NCBI GenBank assembly: GCA_019426215.1 | Contig: CM033401.1 | Location: 10,979,134 to 11,043,133 of the forward strand | Source of the DNA: Buddleja alternifolia | Taxonomy: Eukaryota; Streptophyta; Magnoliopsida; Lamiales; Scrophulariaceae | Length of the DNA: 64,000 nt | Reading direction: 5' to 3' | In this document: piece by piece, positions 33,815 through 45,328 of the stretch | Position numbering within the stretch: position 1 is the stretch's first letter | How the letters are laid out: every line of letters starts with the position of its first letter | Position numbers and translations under genes: made by a program | Notes under the pieces: model-generated | The model's database searches: none | Told to the model about the DNA's origin: nothing | The model's input: the letters and a program-made list of their open reading frames with translations, nothing else

Positions 33815-34524
33815 CTATGATGCACGGATATGGATACGAGGATACAGGTACGATACGATACGGATACAAAATACGGCAAAATTCAAAATTATAGGATACA
33901 ATACGTTGGGAATACGAAATATACATATATATATAATATTTTAAAATAATTTTTAGATAGTATGTTCATTAACATAAATAAAAGTGCAATACTGATACAT
34001 GTTCATTGTTTATAAGTTCAAAAAATTTCGAAGGTAACCATAATATTTCATCATTTGAGGTGGTGTAAGAATGTCATTTCATTGATACCAACATTTACTT
34101 TATTATCCAAAATCTTTGGTAATAATTGTAAATGATAGATTTCACATAGAGTAAGAGAAGAAAAAATATATTAAGAAGGTGAAGCTGAAACGGTTTTTTG
34201 CTTCTTTAAATTTTCTTATTGTTTGTTTAACCTTTTAGCGTATGGTTTAAATTATTATTATTTTTCTATTTTAACTGATAAAGTATTATAAATACTAAAA
34301 AAATACTATGTCTGATATTCAAGGCGTGTCAAATACTTCAAATTTTATATAGAATGTGGCATCCCGAAGTATCAAATACGGTGTCCAGAATTTTCTTTTT
34401 TATTTAATTTTTGGATACGTAAAAAGGGTATCCGATACGTATCCGGGTGGTATCCGAAGATATCGTATCATATACGAGTACAATACTGTACGGATCCAAT
34501 TTTAAGAGTATCCTTGCATCATAG
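33815..34524 (+). repeat. Unclassified GATACG-rich element, copy 2
   Basis: The 710-bp element has inverted ends: left CTATGATGCACGGATA at 33815, right TATCCTTGCATCATAG ending at 34524. Both ends are strings of GATACG/CGTATC words, and the interior is AT-rich and noncoding. It is related to the copy at 24205-24945 in the opposite orientation. I do not recognise the family. Confidence 0.65.
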
Positions 34525-34996
34525 ATCAATAACTAATATTCCATCTTCACTGCTAGCGATTAAGTAATGTCAGCTATGACTTTTTTTTTTAAACAAAAAC
34601 CACCCTAGCCGGAGGGATGGATTTTCGAATCCTCAACACATCTTTATAAATGAATCAGAATTTTACAAGCAAAATTATAGTAAATTGTTATTTTAAGAGG
34701 ATATATATACTTCTGGAGAATTAGCTTCCTTTAAGAGGATATATACTTCTAGAAAGAGAATTGTTATTTTACTAAATAAGACAATTTAATTAGCAATTAA
34801 TTTGAAAAGTAAATGGGGTACTTTATGTGGTTTTGCGTAACAAAAATGTGAAATAAACCGAAAATCAAATTTTATTTCAATATCTTTTTTTTGTGCTAAT
34901 TACTGTTTCAACAAATTAATGGTCAAGATGTGATGTTGATAGAGATATAGATGGACCCATGTACATTTTGCATTTGTCGTTATGATCATAAAAGTC

Positions 34997-35340
34997 TGGG
35001 GGCATTTACCAATATCGCCGTTTGAGTTGGGAAATTAGCAATTTTAACCCCCAATTGCATATCACACTATAAATTTAGACCTTTTCAAAAAAGCACTACA
35101 AATTTAGACCCTATGGTACCCATTTGTTTGAAAGGACCAATTTACTCTTACTAAAGTTAAAAGATGAAAAATTGCAAGCTTTCCCCTTGTTTTATCAAGA
35201 AATTGCTCAAGACCCCTATACAATTTAAAATCTTTCGTATAGTCCCTATACTTTCAATTTATTTACCTTTAGTCCTCGAACTTTGAAAATGGTTTATTTT
35301 GGCCCCACAAAACATCAAAAAATCCATGAGAGTAATTATA
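34997..35340 (+). repeat. Left arm of an inverted pair flanking the pararetrovirus
   Basis: 35037-35059 (TAGCAATTTTAACCCCCAA plus TTGCA) matches the reverse complement of about 45901-45924 at roughly 21 of 24 positions. Further TAGTCCCTATACTTT-type words here have loose counterparts in inverse orientation near 45680-45770. It may be one end of a TIR element that received the viral insertion. Confidence 0.4.
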
Positions 35341-35420
35341 CATATTTAAAGAAAAGGGAATCCCAACCCGCTTTTATAAATCTGCATAAAAACTTTTTAT
35401 TGCCTTCATAATTTACATAC

Positions 35421-36177
35421 ATGCCAATTCCTGCTCATATTTTAAGTGCTTTTATTGATTGTCTTAATACTTTGAAAAATTTAGATTATACTAATACAAA
35501 ATTAATATTAGAATTACGAAATCAATTAATAATTAGGAGAGAAAGTTGGGTTAATAATTATCTTAACATATCTCCTAGATTAAGAGATCACGAAAACTAT
35601 ATTAAATACCTTTTAGTCTTGAATATATTAATAGCAGCTTTTTATTAAAATAGCTTCTTCTAATTATAAAAGATTAGAATATCTAGATTTAGAATATAGT
35701 TTAGCCGATAGAACCGTAATCTCGTTAGATAAACATAAATTTATTTGTAGATTTGATTCAAGTTTTAAGCACAATTTACATTTAGAAAATAAACACTTAA
35801 ATAGTTTAACAAATTTATTTATATCGTTTGCATCAAACTTAGAAATAAGTAACGCTAAACTTTGTAAAACTTTAGAATCATTAAAAGAAACCGTTTTAAT
35901 AAATAGAGAAATAATAAAGAAGGGTGATAATTTAGATTATATTAAACAACAATCTGAGGAAACTCTAAAAATAGATAAGAAATATAATAAGCTTTTCCCC
36001 ACTAAAGACGAAATAATAGAATTAAAATATAGCTTGGAAAGTAATAAGCTAAAACAATTAGAAATTGAAACTAAGAAAACTCTAAGCCAAGTAATAGAAA
36101 AAATAAATAAAGTTGAAGCTCAAAACTTAGAAACAAGTAAAACTCTAAAAAATATAGAACGAATAGTTAGTGGATGA
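35421..36177 (+). pseudogene. Pararetrovirus ORF1 (small protein)
   Basis: The start ATG is at 35421. The frame stops at 35648 but continues one frame over from about 35650 to a TGA at 36175-36177, so a single frameshift breaks it; about 250 codons overall. It is rich in Lys, Asn, Leu and Glu with coiled-coil-like spacing in the second half. Position and size resemble badnavirus/tungrovirus P1; I see no diagnostic motif. The stop overlaps the ORF2 start as ATGA. Confidence 0.6.
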
Positions 36178-36512
36178 ATAGCATAGAAAATAGATTAGAA
36201 TATAAAAGAGCCATTGAACTAGCAAATAAATATCTATATACGGAAGAAGGATTTACTACTTATCAAGGAACTAGTAATTCAGATAAATTATATCCTAAAC
36301 TTTGGAATATTCAATTTGCTTTAATTCTATAAATATTCGAAAGGCTAGATAAATTAGAAAATAAGTTAGAAAAATTAAGTACTAAAATAGACACAGTATC
36401 TCAAGTGATTAAAGGAGATTTACAAGATAGTATAGAAGAAAGATTAGCAAATTTAGCACTAGACGAGTCTGAAAAACCTAAAAAAGAACCCAAAAAATAT
36501 ATATATTGGTAA
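36174..36512 (+). pseudogene. Pararetrovirus ORF2 (small coiled-coil protein)
   Basis: The start overlaps the ORF1 stop (ATGA). The frame of 112 codons has one internal TAA near 36330. The second half (RLDKLENKLEKLSTKIDTV) has heptad-like leucines, as in the virion-associated P2 proteins of badnaviruses. The C terminus is lysine-rich. It ends at 36510-36512, three bases before the next ATG. Function is by position only. Confidence 0.55.
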
Positions 36513-36514
36513 AA

Positions 36515-37390
36515 ATGTTGAGATCATTTAGTGGTACTAGTAGAACTATAAGTGAATCAAGTAATAAATAAAAAGAGAAAGGAAAAATAAGTAATACTTT
36601 CACTAAACGAATGTTTAGAGGATCAGGAAGTCAAAGCTCAGCTAGAGAAGTAGAATTAGAAGAAATAATAGACGTAGAAGAAAATCTTAATTTATATAAT
36701 AACAAGGGAATAGATAAGTTAAAACCTAAAACATTATACAAAGTAGGAAAAATGGATTTTAACACACATTTAATCAAGAAATTTAGAGAAAAAGAAGTAA
36801 AAGTTACAACAAATGCTGAAAATATAAGCTTAGTTAGCCCGGAATGTATAAAGCAATTAAAACAATTAAAGCAAAAGTATATACATTTAGGATTAATTAT
36901 TATAGGAATAAAAGGATTAACTAGAAACGGAACCAGTGGAAAGGTTTTAGTTTTATTATTAGATAAAAGTTGGTCTGATGCTAGGAGAGCAGTATTTGCT
37001 AGTATGGAAATAGATATGACTAATAATGTAGGAATATTTTATGTAGCTCCGAACATGATGAAAAGTATTAAAGATATTAATAAAATTACTATAGGATTAC
37101 AAACTAGAGGATATGAAACATATGATGGTAACAACTTAGTAGTTTCTATAGCATTTTTAGGAAGAGTAACCAATAATAGTTTTCCTCAATATAAAATTAT
37201 TATAGATGGGATAATAGATGGATTAGCCTCAGTAGGAGTAAAAATGATTAAACCTTTAAATATTGATAATAACGAGTTAAATGGAGAAGAATGAGAATTA
37301 ACCAAACACTTAGAAGAAAATGAGACGGTCAAAGTTCCAGGAGAAAGTGTAATGTATACAAACAGTAGAGGTCAAACTTCTATTAGATTT
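36515..37390 (+). pseudogene. Pararetrovirus polyprotein: movement protein region
   Basis: The frame starts at 36515, has a stop at about 36569, and reopens with an ATG at 36611. The 36611-37294 part resembles a 30K-superfamily movement protein. It has a hydrophobic beta-rich core (YIHLGLIIIGIKGLTRNG, VLVLLLDKSW), the D-motif-like LLDKSW, and a DARRAVFASMEIDM segment. Such proteins act at plasmodesmata for cell-to-cell spread. A TGA at 37292 and a frame change near 37390 separate it from the acidic leader of the coat region. Confidence 0.7.
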
Positions 37391-39590
37391 CAATTACCAA
37401 AAGCAAGATCCCAAAGAAAATTTAGAAGATCTAGAAGAAGAAACTGATAATGAAATTGAAACAAGCTGCATGAATATTATAGAAGAAGAAGAAGTTAGAA
37501 TAACTAGTAGATTTGCTAATTGGGAAATAATATCTAACGTAGAAAGCGAAGAAGATGAAGAGGAAGAAAATATAGAAGAAATAGATGAAGAGATTAGACA
37601 ATTAGAGAGTCAACTCAAAAATGATTATCGACCAAAAAATATGGAAGAAATATTAAGAAAAAATTTTGAGATAAATAATTTAAGAGAATTAATAGATGAA
37701 ATGTATCTTGAAGCAATGAATCTAAATATAAATTTAGAATCAGCTGAAGAAGAATTTAAACAATATTATAATATTGATTTAGTAGATGATATAGTTTCAG
37801 GAAAAATAGAATTTAAAAATTTCTTTAAAGAAAAAGGTAGCAATGAAGTAGCTTTTATGACAGATAGTCAAACAAGTATTAGTAGTAATATAGGAAAAAG
37901 AACTAGAGTAGAACCAGATTATAGTGAAGTTCCAGCTAGAAATGTAGAAATGAGTGGTAGACCAGAATGGAGAAATCCCACATATGAATATGGATCAACC
38001 CAGCCAAATAAATATATAGGATCAAGACAACCCATAGGAAAAACCATGAGTGGAACCATGTTAGTAATTGAATTAGGAAGTCCACAAATGTGGCCAGAAG
38101 AAATAAATATATGAGAACAATGTGTAGTAAGACATTGGGAAATAAATAAAAAAGCAGATATGGATATGTTTAACTTTTTAGAAACATGCTTAGGACCTAC
38201 AGCATTATCTATCTAGCAAAGTAAAAAGAAAAAAGATCCTAATAGAATTAATGAAATAAAGGCATTAGGAAATAATCCTTATAATTTTACTAGTTTTATT
38301 AGAACGTTAATAATAGGAATAGATCCAGGAAGAGAAAATACATTCATACAAGATACGGCACTTAGAAACCTAGAACAACTCACTATAACTGATATAAAAT
38401 ATATTATACCTTTTAGTCAGGATTTTACACGGTTAATAGGAGAAGCTAATAAAGCATTTGATGAAGAATTATGTAATAGATATTTTACGAAATTACCACA
38501 AAATTTAGGAAAAAGAATACATGAAGAATGGATAAAAATCAATGGTAATCTTACAGGATTAGGTATAGGACCTAGAGTACAATATATTTTCTTTAAACTT
38601 CAGGAATGGTGTAAAGAAGAATTTATTAGAGAACAAATTAGAAAGCAATCTTATGAGTTTTGTAGAAAAGCTATATACACCCCACAACAATATGGACAGA
38701 AGAATTACTTTAAGCCAAAACACAAAATATTAAGGAAATCAAATAAACCAAAATCTAGTTTTAAACAATATAGGCAAGGAAGAAAGCCCCCTAATTATGT
38801 TAAAAAGCCATCAACAAGAAAATGCACATGTTATATTTGTGGAGATCCTAAACATTTAGCTAACAGATGTCCGAAAAGACAGTTTAATATGGAAAGAGCA
38901 GCTATAGCAGAATAATTAGATGAAGATGTAGTAAGTATAGATGGTAATGAAAGTGATAATGAAAGCATATTTAGTATAGTAAGTGAAGAAGGACTAGAAA
39001 TTCCAAATATAATAGAATATACCTATATGAATAATTCATGTGAACATAAATATATAAATGGAAAAGGAACTATGAGTATAGCCTGTAGCATTTGTAGATT
39101 ATATCCTGATATGCATTTAAGATATCAGTGCAATATATGTTTTGACGAAATTTATTTTATTTGTGCTAAAGACGCATATAATATAGAAACAGATGTATCG
39201 CCTAAACCTAGTAAAAAACTAGAATCTATAGAAGTTCTAAGCCATAAAATAGAGAATTTAGATTGAAGATTACAATTAATAGAATTAAAATTAAAAAATA
39301 ATGAAAACATAAGCAGTAATCAACATAAAGGAAAATGTGTAGTTATAGAAGAACTTGATGAAATTAACCAACAATTAGAAGAAACTCATTTACAAAATAC
39401 AGCGCATGAACCCCAACTACAAGTACCCTATACTAGTAGTCTAATACTTTTAGATTGTCGAATATGGTGTAATCAAGAAAAATATATTGAAGCTAAAGCC
39501 ATTTTAGGTATAGGAAGTACAAAAAGCATGCTCAGCGCTAGTCTTGTGCCAAAAGAATTTGTAACATAATTAAGTTATACTATTGATAGG
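37390..39590 (+). pseudogene. Pararetrovirus coat protein, zinc knuckle and protease start
   Basis: One frame (with stops at 38112, about 38216, 38914 and 39264, and a TAA near 39567) reads an acidic leader and a coat domain (FNFLETCLGPTA, GIGPRVQYIFFKLQEWC). Next is the CCHC knuckle CYICGDPKHLANRC (about 38830-38871), then a Cys/His-rich stretch (CEHKY, CSIC, CNICFDEIYFIC; about 39040-39165). The start of a retropepsin follows (ILGIGSTKSML, about 39507). The expected catalytic Asp of the D-[ST]-G triad is replaced by Gly. The coat would package the DNA genome. The frame is cut at 39590 by the LTR insertion. Confidence 0.8.
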
Positions 39591-40919
39591 TGTGAGATTT
39601 ACATGTTTTAAAGCCTCATATTTATGTTATTTACATTGGTTTATTCATGATTTATGTCACATGTGCTTGTAATTTGTGTGCTTATTGAGTAAAGGTGGAA
39701 AATCAGTTCAATTGAGGAAAACCAGACGGAAATGCAGAATTTCAGAGTACTTAGAGACTGAGTTGGACAAATGTTTTTTCTACAAAGTTGTAGATCTATG
39801 TCTTAGCTTCATGTGGCAGCTTGAATCACCTAAATCGGAGCTCTGGGGAAAACGTTATGAAAGAAACAATATCGCTGCGCAGAAGAGAAAGTGCTACTGC
39901 ATCCAACGTTCGAACGTTGGGTAGGTAACGTACGGACGTTGAGGTCGGCTGGACGAATTTTGGCAAGTTTTGATACCTAATTCAACTAGGAGACTTGGGG
40001 GATCCTCTTCTATAAATACCTCCTCTTCCAACATCAATAGGGTTGGAAAATTTCAGCTTTGGAAGAGAGTTGGAGCCAAGAAACGAGCAAGACAAAGAGA
40101 ACGACGATTCTACATCAATTCTTCAATTCATAATAGGGAGACTTTTAATTCTAGATTATTTGTCTATGAATAATTCTATATTTTTAGTTGTTTTTCCAAT
40201 TATGAGTATGAACTAATTTACTTTAACTAAGGCCATGTGAATGCCAATTTTATAAGTTTATATATATGAATTGATTGTTCGTCTAAATTCTAGTATTCCT
40301 TTGTGTATTGATTTTGTGCGTTTATTCCAATCGTATGCCTGATCAACATATGCTTGCTAATTAGCCTAGTTTATGATTCGAGAGAATGTAGATTAGGGTT
40401 CAGAGAAATCATCACATCATCTGAAAAACATGAGGAATTGCTCCTAGAGATAGGTATAGATTTCCGGGTGCAGTTAGCCGGATTAATCCGGGGAAATTCT
40501 AAAACGTGAATGCATGGCTAATGATTTGAGTCTCGGATAGAAATATTTACAGAACCGTCACATAGTCATAGGATTATTACAGCCGAGAGATCGGGTAGTA
40601 ATTAATTAAGGTTTTTTCCACCAAAGCAATAGTAGTCTAATAATTCGAATAATCACTCATATATATTAACGAGTAATAACGGTTGAAGCATGTGCCTTAG
40701 TTGCTTTCTCACATAAGAATCTTAATCAATTTTTCAAGTATCGTTTTCACTTTTTCATTGTCAATTAATCATCCTCTAATTTAATTTTAATTGCTTTAAA
40801 TTCTGTCAATCTAAAATACGAGTCTCTGTGGGTTCGACATCCCGAACTTAAAATCCAATTTTATTACTACACACGACCAGTCCACTTGCTGTGCAAACAC
40901 GTAAGGATTTTTCGTGTCA
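39591..40919 (+). mobile_element. Single Gypsy-type (Athila/Tat-like) LTR
   Basis: The sequence begins TGTGAGATTTAC right after viral GATAGG and ends GTGTCA at 40919, followed by AGTTTTTGGCGCC. That spacer and TGGCGCC primer-site start are typical just inside Athila/Tat-like Gypsy 5' LTRs. A TATAAATA box lies at 40011-40018. There is no internal domain; a tRNA-Asp copy follows instead. There is no target-site duplication with the viral flanks. Length 1329 bp. Confidence 0.8.
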
Positions 40920-40925
40920 AGTTTT

Positions 40926-41000
40926 TGGCGCCGTTGCCGGGGATCGAACCCGGGTCACCCGCGTGACAGGCGGGAATACTTACCACTATACTACAACGAC
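40926..41000 (-). tRNA. Full-length tRNA-Asp (GTC) copy with CCA tail, joined to the LTR
   Basis: On the minus strand 41000-40929 is a complete 72-nt tRNA-Asp with anticodon GTC, the TTCGATC T-loop and a paired acceptor stem. CCA follows at 40928-40926. Plant genomes do not encode CCA, so this is best read as copied from a mature tRNA. The first 18 bases (TGGCGCCGTTGCCGGGGA, 40926-40943) are the LTR element's primer site. Copying then continues past the position complementary to A58 (40944), where m1A normally stops reverse transcriptase. It could be transcribed by Pol III, but its origin is a retroelement product. Confidence 0.85.
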
Positions 41001-41013
41001 AGGCGGGAATACT
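40998..41013. repeat. 16-bp partial tRNA repeat at the insertion junction
   Basis: GACAGGCGGGAATACT at 40998-41013 repeats 40965-40980 exactly. The repeat joins the tRNA 5' end (GTC) to the anticodon GTC, then copies tRNA positions upstream of the anticodon before the viral sequence resumes. Confidence 0.85.
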
Positions 41014-42846
41014 AGTAGAACTGCAGAAAATAGATTAATGAGAATAACAAAAGAGTTAATTAACATAGGAATACAATTTAAAGATTTTTCAGGAAATTAT
41101 AGTAGCAAATATAGATTAGGACAAGTCCTTATAGCACCAGATAACATAAATTGCCACTAATTTCTTTTAGGGTTAAACTTCATTTGTGCATTAAATGGCA
41201 GTATATTAATAGGCAAAAATTATATTACTATTAGCAAACATCATTATACTTTTCCAACTAATAGATACATTAAACAATCAGAGTTGATTGCGAAGCGTGG
41301 TGGACATGGTAATAATCAACTTAATTTTTTCAAAGAATTAGAACAAAATAATATAGAACCTGAAACTATAGATATCCTATTAGATGAATAAATTAGAGAT
41401 ATAGGAAAGGGATTAGAAGTTTTAAACCTAGAAAATGAAAGAATTTTGCATAAATTAGAAATGTTAGGATTTATAGGAGATGATTTAGCTAAAAACAAAG
41501 TAAATTATACTTTTAAACTAAACATATTAAACCCAGATATAGTAATAAGAACAGCAGCTATAGAATATACTCCTGAAGATATAAAAAAATTCAAAACACA
41601 AATAAAAGAAATGTTGGAAATCGGTGTTATAAGAAGAAGTGATAGTCCACATAGATCACCAGCTTTTATAGTAAGAAATAATGAGAGGAAAACCTAGAAT
41701 AGTATATAATTATAAAAGACTTAATGATAATACAGAAGATGATGCTTATAGAATACCTAATAAAGATGAGTTAATTAATCTTATACAAAATAAAAAGATT
41801 TTTTCAAAATTTGATTTAAAAAGCGGATATAATCAAATTAAAATGATAGAAGAAGACAAAAATGGACAGCTTTCAGCTGTAGTGAAGGACATTTCGAGTG
41901 GAATGTTCTATCTTTTGGTTTAAAAAATGCTCCAGCAATATTTCAAAGATTTATGGATAGTATATTTAAACATTTAGATTTCTGTTTAGTGTATATTGAT
42001 GACATTTTAGTAGCTTCTGAAAATTTTAAACAACATCAGGATCATCTAAAACAAGTGTTTAATTTAATAGAAGAAAATGGAATAGTAGTGTCTAAAAAGA
42101 AAATTGAACTTTTTAAGAGAAAAATAAGCTTTTTAGGTTTAGAAATAGGAAACGGACAAATAAAATTACAACCTCATATAGCTCAAAAGATTTTAGATTT
42201 TCCAGATAAACTAGAAAACTTAAAACAAATACAAGCGTTTTTAGGAATATTAAACTACTCTAGAAAATTTATTCCTAAACTTAGTAAATTAGTCGGACCA
42301 TTATATAAGAAAATCGGAAAATCAGGTCAAAGACATTTTAATCAGGAAGATATTAACTTAGTCAGAAAAATTAAAGAAATTGTTAAAGATTTAAAACCTT
42401 TAGAATTACTTTTAAGTACTGATTATGTCATAATAGAAGTAGATTGTTCTATAGAAGGATGGGGAGCAATATTAAAATGTAAACCTCATAAATTTTCCCC
42501 AAAAAGTGAAGAAAAAATATCAGCTTATTCCAGTGGTAATTTTAACAAAACAGGAAGTAATTGGACTAGCCTGGATTATGAAATAGCATGAATAGTTAAA
42601 GCAATAGACCATTTTAGACTATATTTAAATAAACCTTTTACCATCAGAACAGATTGTGAAGCTGTAGTTAGATTTATAAAAAATGAAAATTCTAGAAAAC
42701 AAAATAATAAAAGATGGTTAAATTTTAAAAATGCAATAGAAGGTAATGGATATAAAGTAGAGTTTGAACATATTAAAGGATCAAACAATAGCATAGCAGA
42801 TTTATTAAGCAGACAATTAACTTTAATTTTGGGAAACAGATTATGA
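41014..42846 (+). pseudogene. Pararetrovirus protease end, reverse transcriptase and RNase H
   Basis: After the insertion the protease C terminus resumes (LGQVLIAPDNINCH, then FLLGLNFICALNGS). The RT follows: IRRSDSPHRSPAF, RIVYNYKRLND, then KFDLKSGYNQIKM, and the YIDD box at 41992-42003. RNase H follows (IIEVDCSIEGWGAIL near 42435; SLDYEIA; IADLLSRQL near 42800). Frame changes occur near 41685 and 41900, and stops near 41389, 41160 and 42589. The YIDD, the RNase H aspartates and the tail motif are still visible. This is the family's replication enzyme, disabled here. Confidence 0.85.
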
Positions 42847-44459
42847 CTTCCAACGACCAAGACAACCAACAAACAAGACGTCCCTCTGCAGCTTACAACC
42901 AAATAGTCCGAAGACCAGCTTTCAGGCCTAACTTTCAACAAATTAGTCAGAATAGACCAGCATTCACAATAGAAACTCGGTTTTTCAATCCAGCTACACA
43001 AAGCGTTTTTCCTAGACCAGCTTTAAAAACCTTTGGAAAAATAGTACTTCCAGTCAGACATACTTTCAAGCCTCCGAGAGATACCCCTTATATAACTGAA
43101 GAACAGAGTATTCTACTCAATGCTCTATGGGAAGCTCATACTTCATCCAGCAAATTAGCTGCATTAAATGCCCTCTGCTATTACTTTGAGAAAGAAAATA
43201 AAAATTTTCTAGTAAAAGATGCAGCAGTTTATCTCGTTATTAGAGGAGAGCCAGTTGGAATCTTTGAAAATTATCAAAAAGCACTAGAAAGCATTCAAAA
43301 AGTTTCAAATGGTTATATGGTACCCTTTAAGCAATTCTACGAAGCAATAGCAGCAGCAAAGAGATTACTAGGCCTAAATTTTTACATTTAGCCCAATGCT
43401 GAAAATGTAAAACCCAAGAATTTATTATCAGAAAAACAGCCTATAAGCCCAGATGTTGATCAACTAGAAGAAGATCTTGACATAGTAACAAAAAAAATTC
43501 TCCAATTTAACCAAATTATACCAAGACCTTTTAATTCAGCACGAAAACCTTCAAGAATATGTTTTAAAGCCAAGCCAAAAGACGTACCAAAGGAAATACA
43601 ACAAAAGTCCCTCCAGTACCTATCAGTTAGAACTTTTCATTACCCTACCCAAGCAATTTCATCCCTACCTGAAGGAATACAGAATATAATTTGGCAAAAA
43701 GCAGAAGAAAATTTCTATGGAAAAATGTTAAAGGTAGCTCAATTAATTGTGACCGCTAAAATAGAAGGAATACTGCCTACCACTACTCTTTTACAATGGA
43801 AAGGAGAGCCAATCAGACAGCAAGGAACCCTAAAAAATTATACTGCAAAGTATATTTCATGGCCAAATATTCAGAAAGATACGTCAATTTTTCAAGAAGG
43901 ATGGATTGAAGACAGTTTCATCAGTATCACACAGCTTCTAGACTTTGGTTTTGTATCAAGACTATATGTTACTGATTCAGATCAAGTTAAAAAATTAGGA
44001 AGACATCTAACAGACGCAGTAAGCCTCTAGCTTAGCAGAGGAATAGATATTCTACGAATTGAAGTTACAGCCATACCACCAATTTGGGTGAAGTCAAACG
44101 TTCAATTGGGACATACATTTTATTGGATACATGAAACGTTTGAAAAAAGGGCGGCACCACCATCGGTAGCATTCTGGTTATTACACGAAGCAATAAATCC
44201 CATTTCAGACATAGCAGAGATGAAACTAGCTGTTGAAACTCGTCGAAAGGATCAACGAAAATACATGTTAAACACAGATTCAGCTACAAAATTTCAGCTT
44301 TTGTTTCAAGAACGTCATCATAGTATTTTCATCCCAGCTAGTGATCGAGTTTATCATCGAATATGGTTTCAAGGAAATAAAGCATTAACAAGTGTAGAAT
44401 GTCCTCCAGCATATGTACCAGATTTTGGAGCATCAAGCTCAAGAGTAGGAAGTCCATAA
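42843..44459 (+). pseudogene. Pararetrovirus transactivator/viroplasmin-like ORF
   Basis: A single reading frame of 538 codons starts at ATG 42843 (overlapping the RNase H stop as ATGA) and ends at 44457-44459. Two in-frame TAG stops, at 43389 and 44028, break it. The region near 43200-43380 (VYLVIRGEPVGIFENYQKAL, with a following FKQFYEAIAAAKRLLG) resembles the viroplasmin/Cauli_VI domain of caulimovirus-type P6 transactivators. Those allow translation of polycistronic RNA and form inclusion bodies. Badnaviruses lack this ORF. The C terminus is low-complexity and Ser-rich. Confidence 0.7.
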
Positions 44460-45316
44460 TCCAGCCAAAGCATTAAAGACAACAATTTTTCAACAAAGCA
44501 ACAGTATAAGAACAAGAATTCAGCTACAAGACAGAAGTAATAATTCCAAGAGACAGCTAATGCAGGCAGCATTCAAAGTTTCAGCAAAATAATGCATCTC
44601 CTAGACAAAGGCCATAAATGTATCAGTAGCAAGGACAATAATTTGCAGCAATAATTCAGCTATCAAAGAAGGCACCGAATTCAAAGCAACAACCTTTAAT
44701 ATTTTCAGCAACTTTTGTACCATATTTACTATTCACTATTGCCACCTATGTACTTTTTTACTGTTTAAGCACTGTTTGTACTATTTGTAATAATGGCAGC
44801 TGTGGATGCCAAGTTTTTCTTCAATCTGTTGTAATGTTTTTCAATTCCGAGGCCTATAAAAGGACCTCTCCCCTCAGTTGTAAAAATTGCCCCTTGAACA
44901 CTCTCTAACCCACACTTCTTGGTTGCTAGAGAGTCTCTCACCTTTCTTGTAATAAAATATCTTCTTTGTGTGCAATAATATCTTATAAGTTTTTATATGC
45001 TTTATAATGCATAGTGAGTAAATTACCCCCAGGGACGGGATTCCCCTACTATTTAAAAATGTTATAATTCTCTCATGTTCAAAAAATACAAAAATATTAA
45101 AAAACCGAAAATACAAAAACATTAAAAATGCTAAAAATGATGATGAACAGTAGTAACATTCTACTCTTTCATCGTCTCAAAAATATGTCTCCGTTGTACA
45201 AATTATTGTTTTCAATAATCTCTGGTACTGCTTTGGGAAGATTTTGTTTACCGTCTCGGTGTTACTGGTCGGGAGATAAAATGTGCGGGATAATTCCCCC
45301 CAGTGTGCAAGCAAAA
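44460..45316 (+). promoter_or_regulatory. Pararetrovirus intergenic region, promoter and polyA signal
   Basis: A TATAAAAG box at 44855-44862 is followed by a C/T-rich start region, and AATAAA lies at 44951-44956. This resembles a caulimovirid full-length-transcript promoter with a short terminal redundancy. Upstream it is rich in A and CAGC. No gene lies here. Confidence 0.7.
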
Positions 45317-45328
45317 TGGTATCAGAGC
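45317..45328 (+). other. Pararetrovirus tRNA-Met primer-binding site
   Basis: TGGTATCAGAGC, followed by TTGAG, is complementary to the initiator tRNA-Met 3' end. By convention this is nucleotide 1 of a caulimovirid genome. The leader continues to about 45470, where the integrated copy seems to end. Confidence 0.85.

Noticed and set aside
40926..41000. A genuine host tRNA-Asp gene
   Set aside because: The copy includes CCA, starts exactly at an LTR primer site and sits inside a viral frame. A retroelement origin explains it better, although Pol III transcription cannot be excluded.
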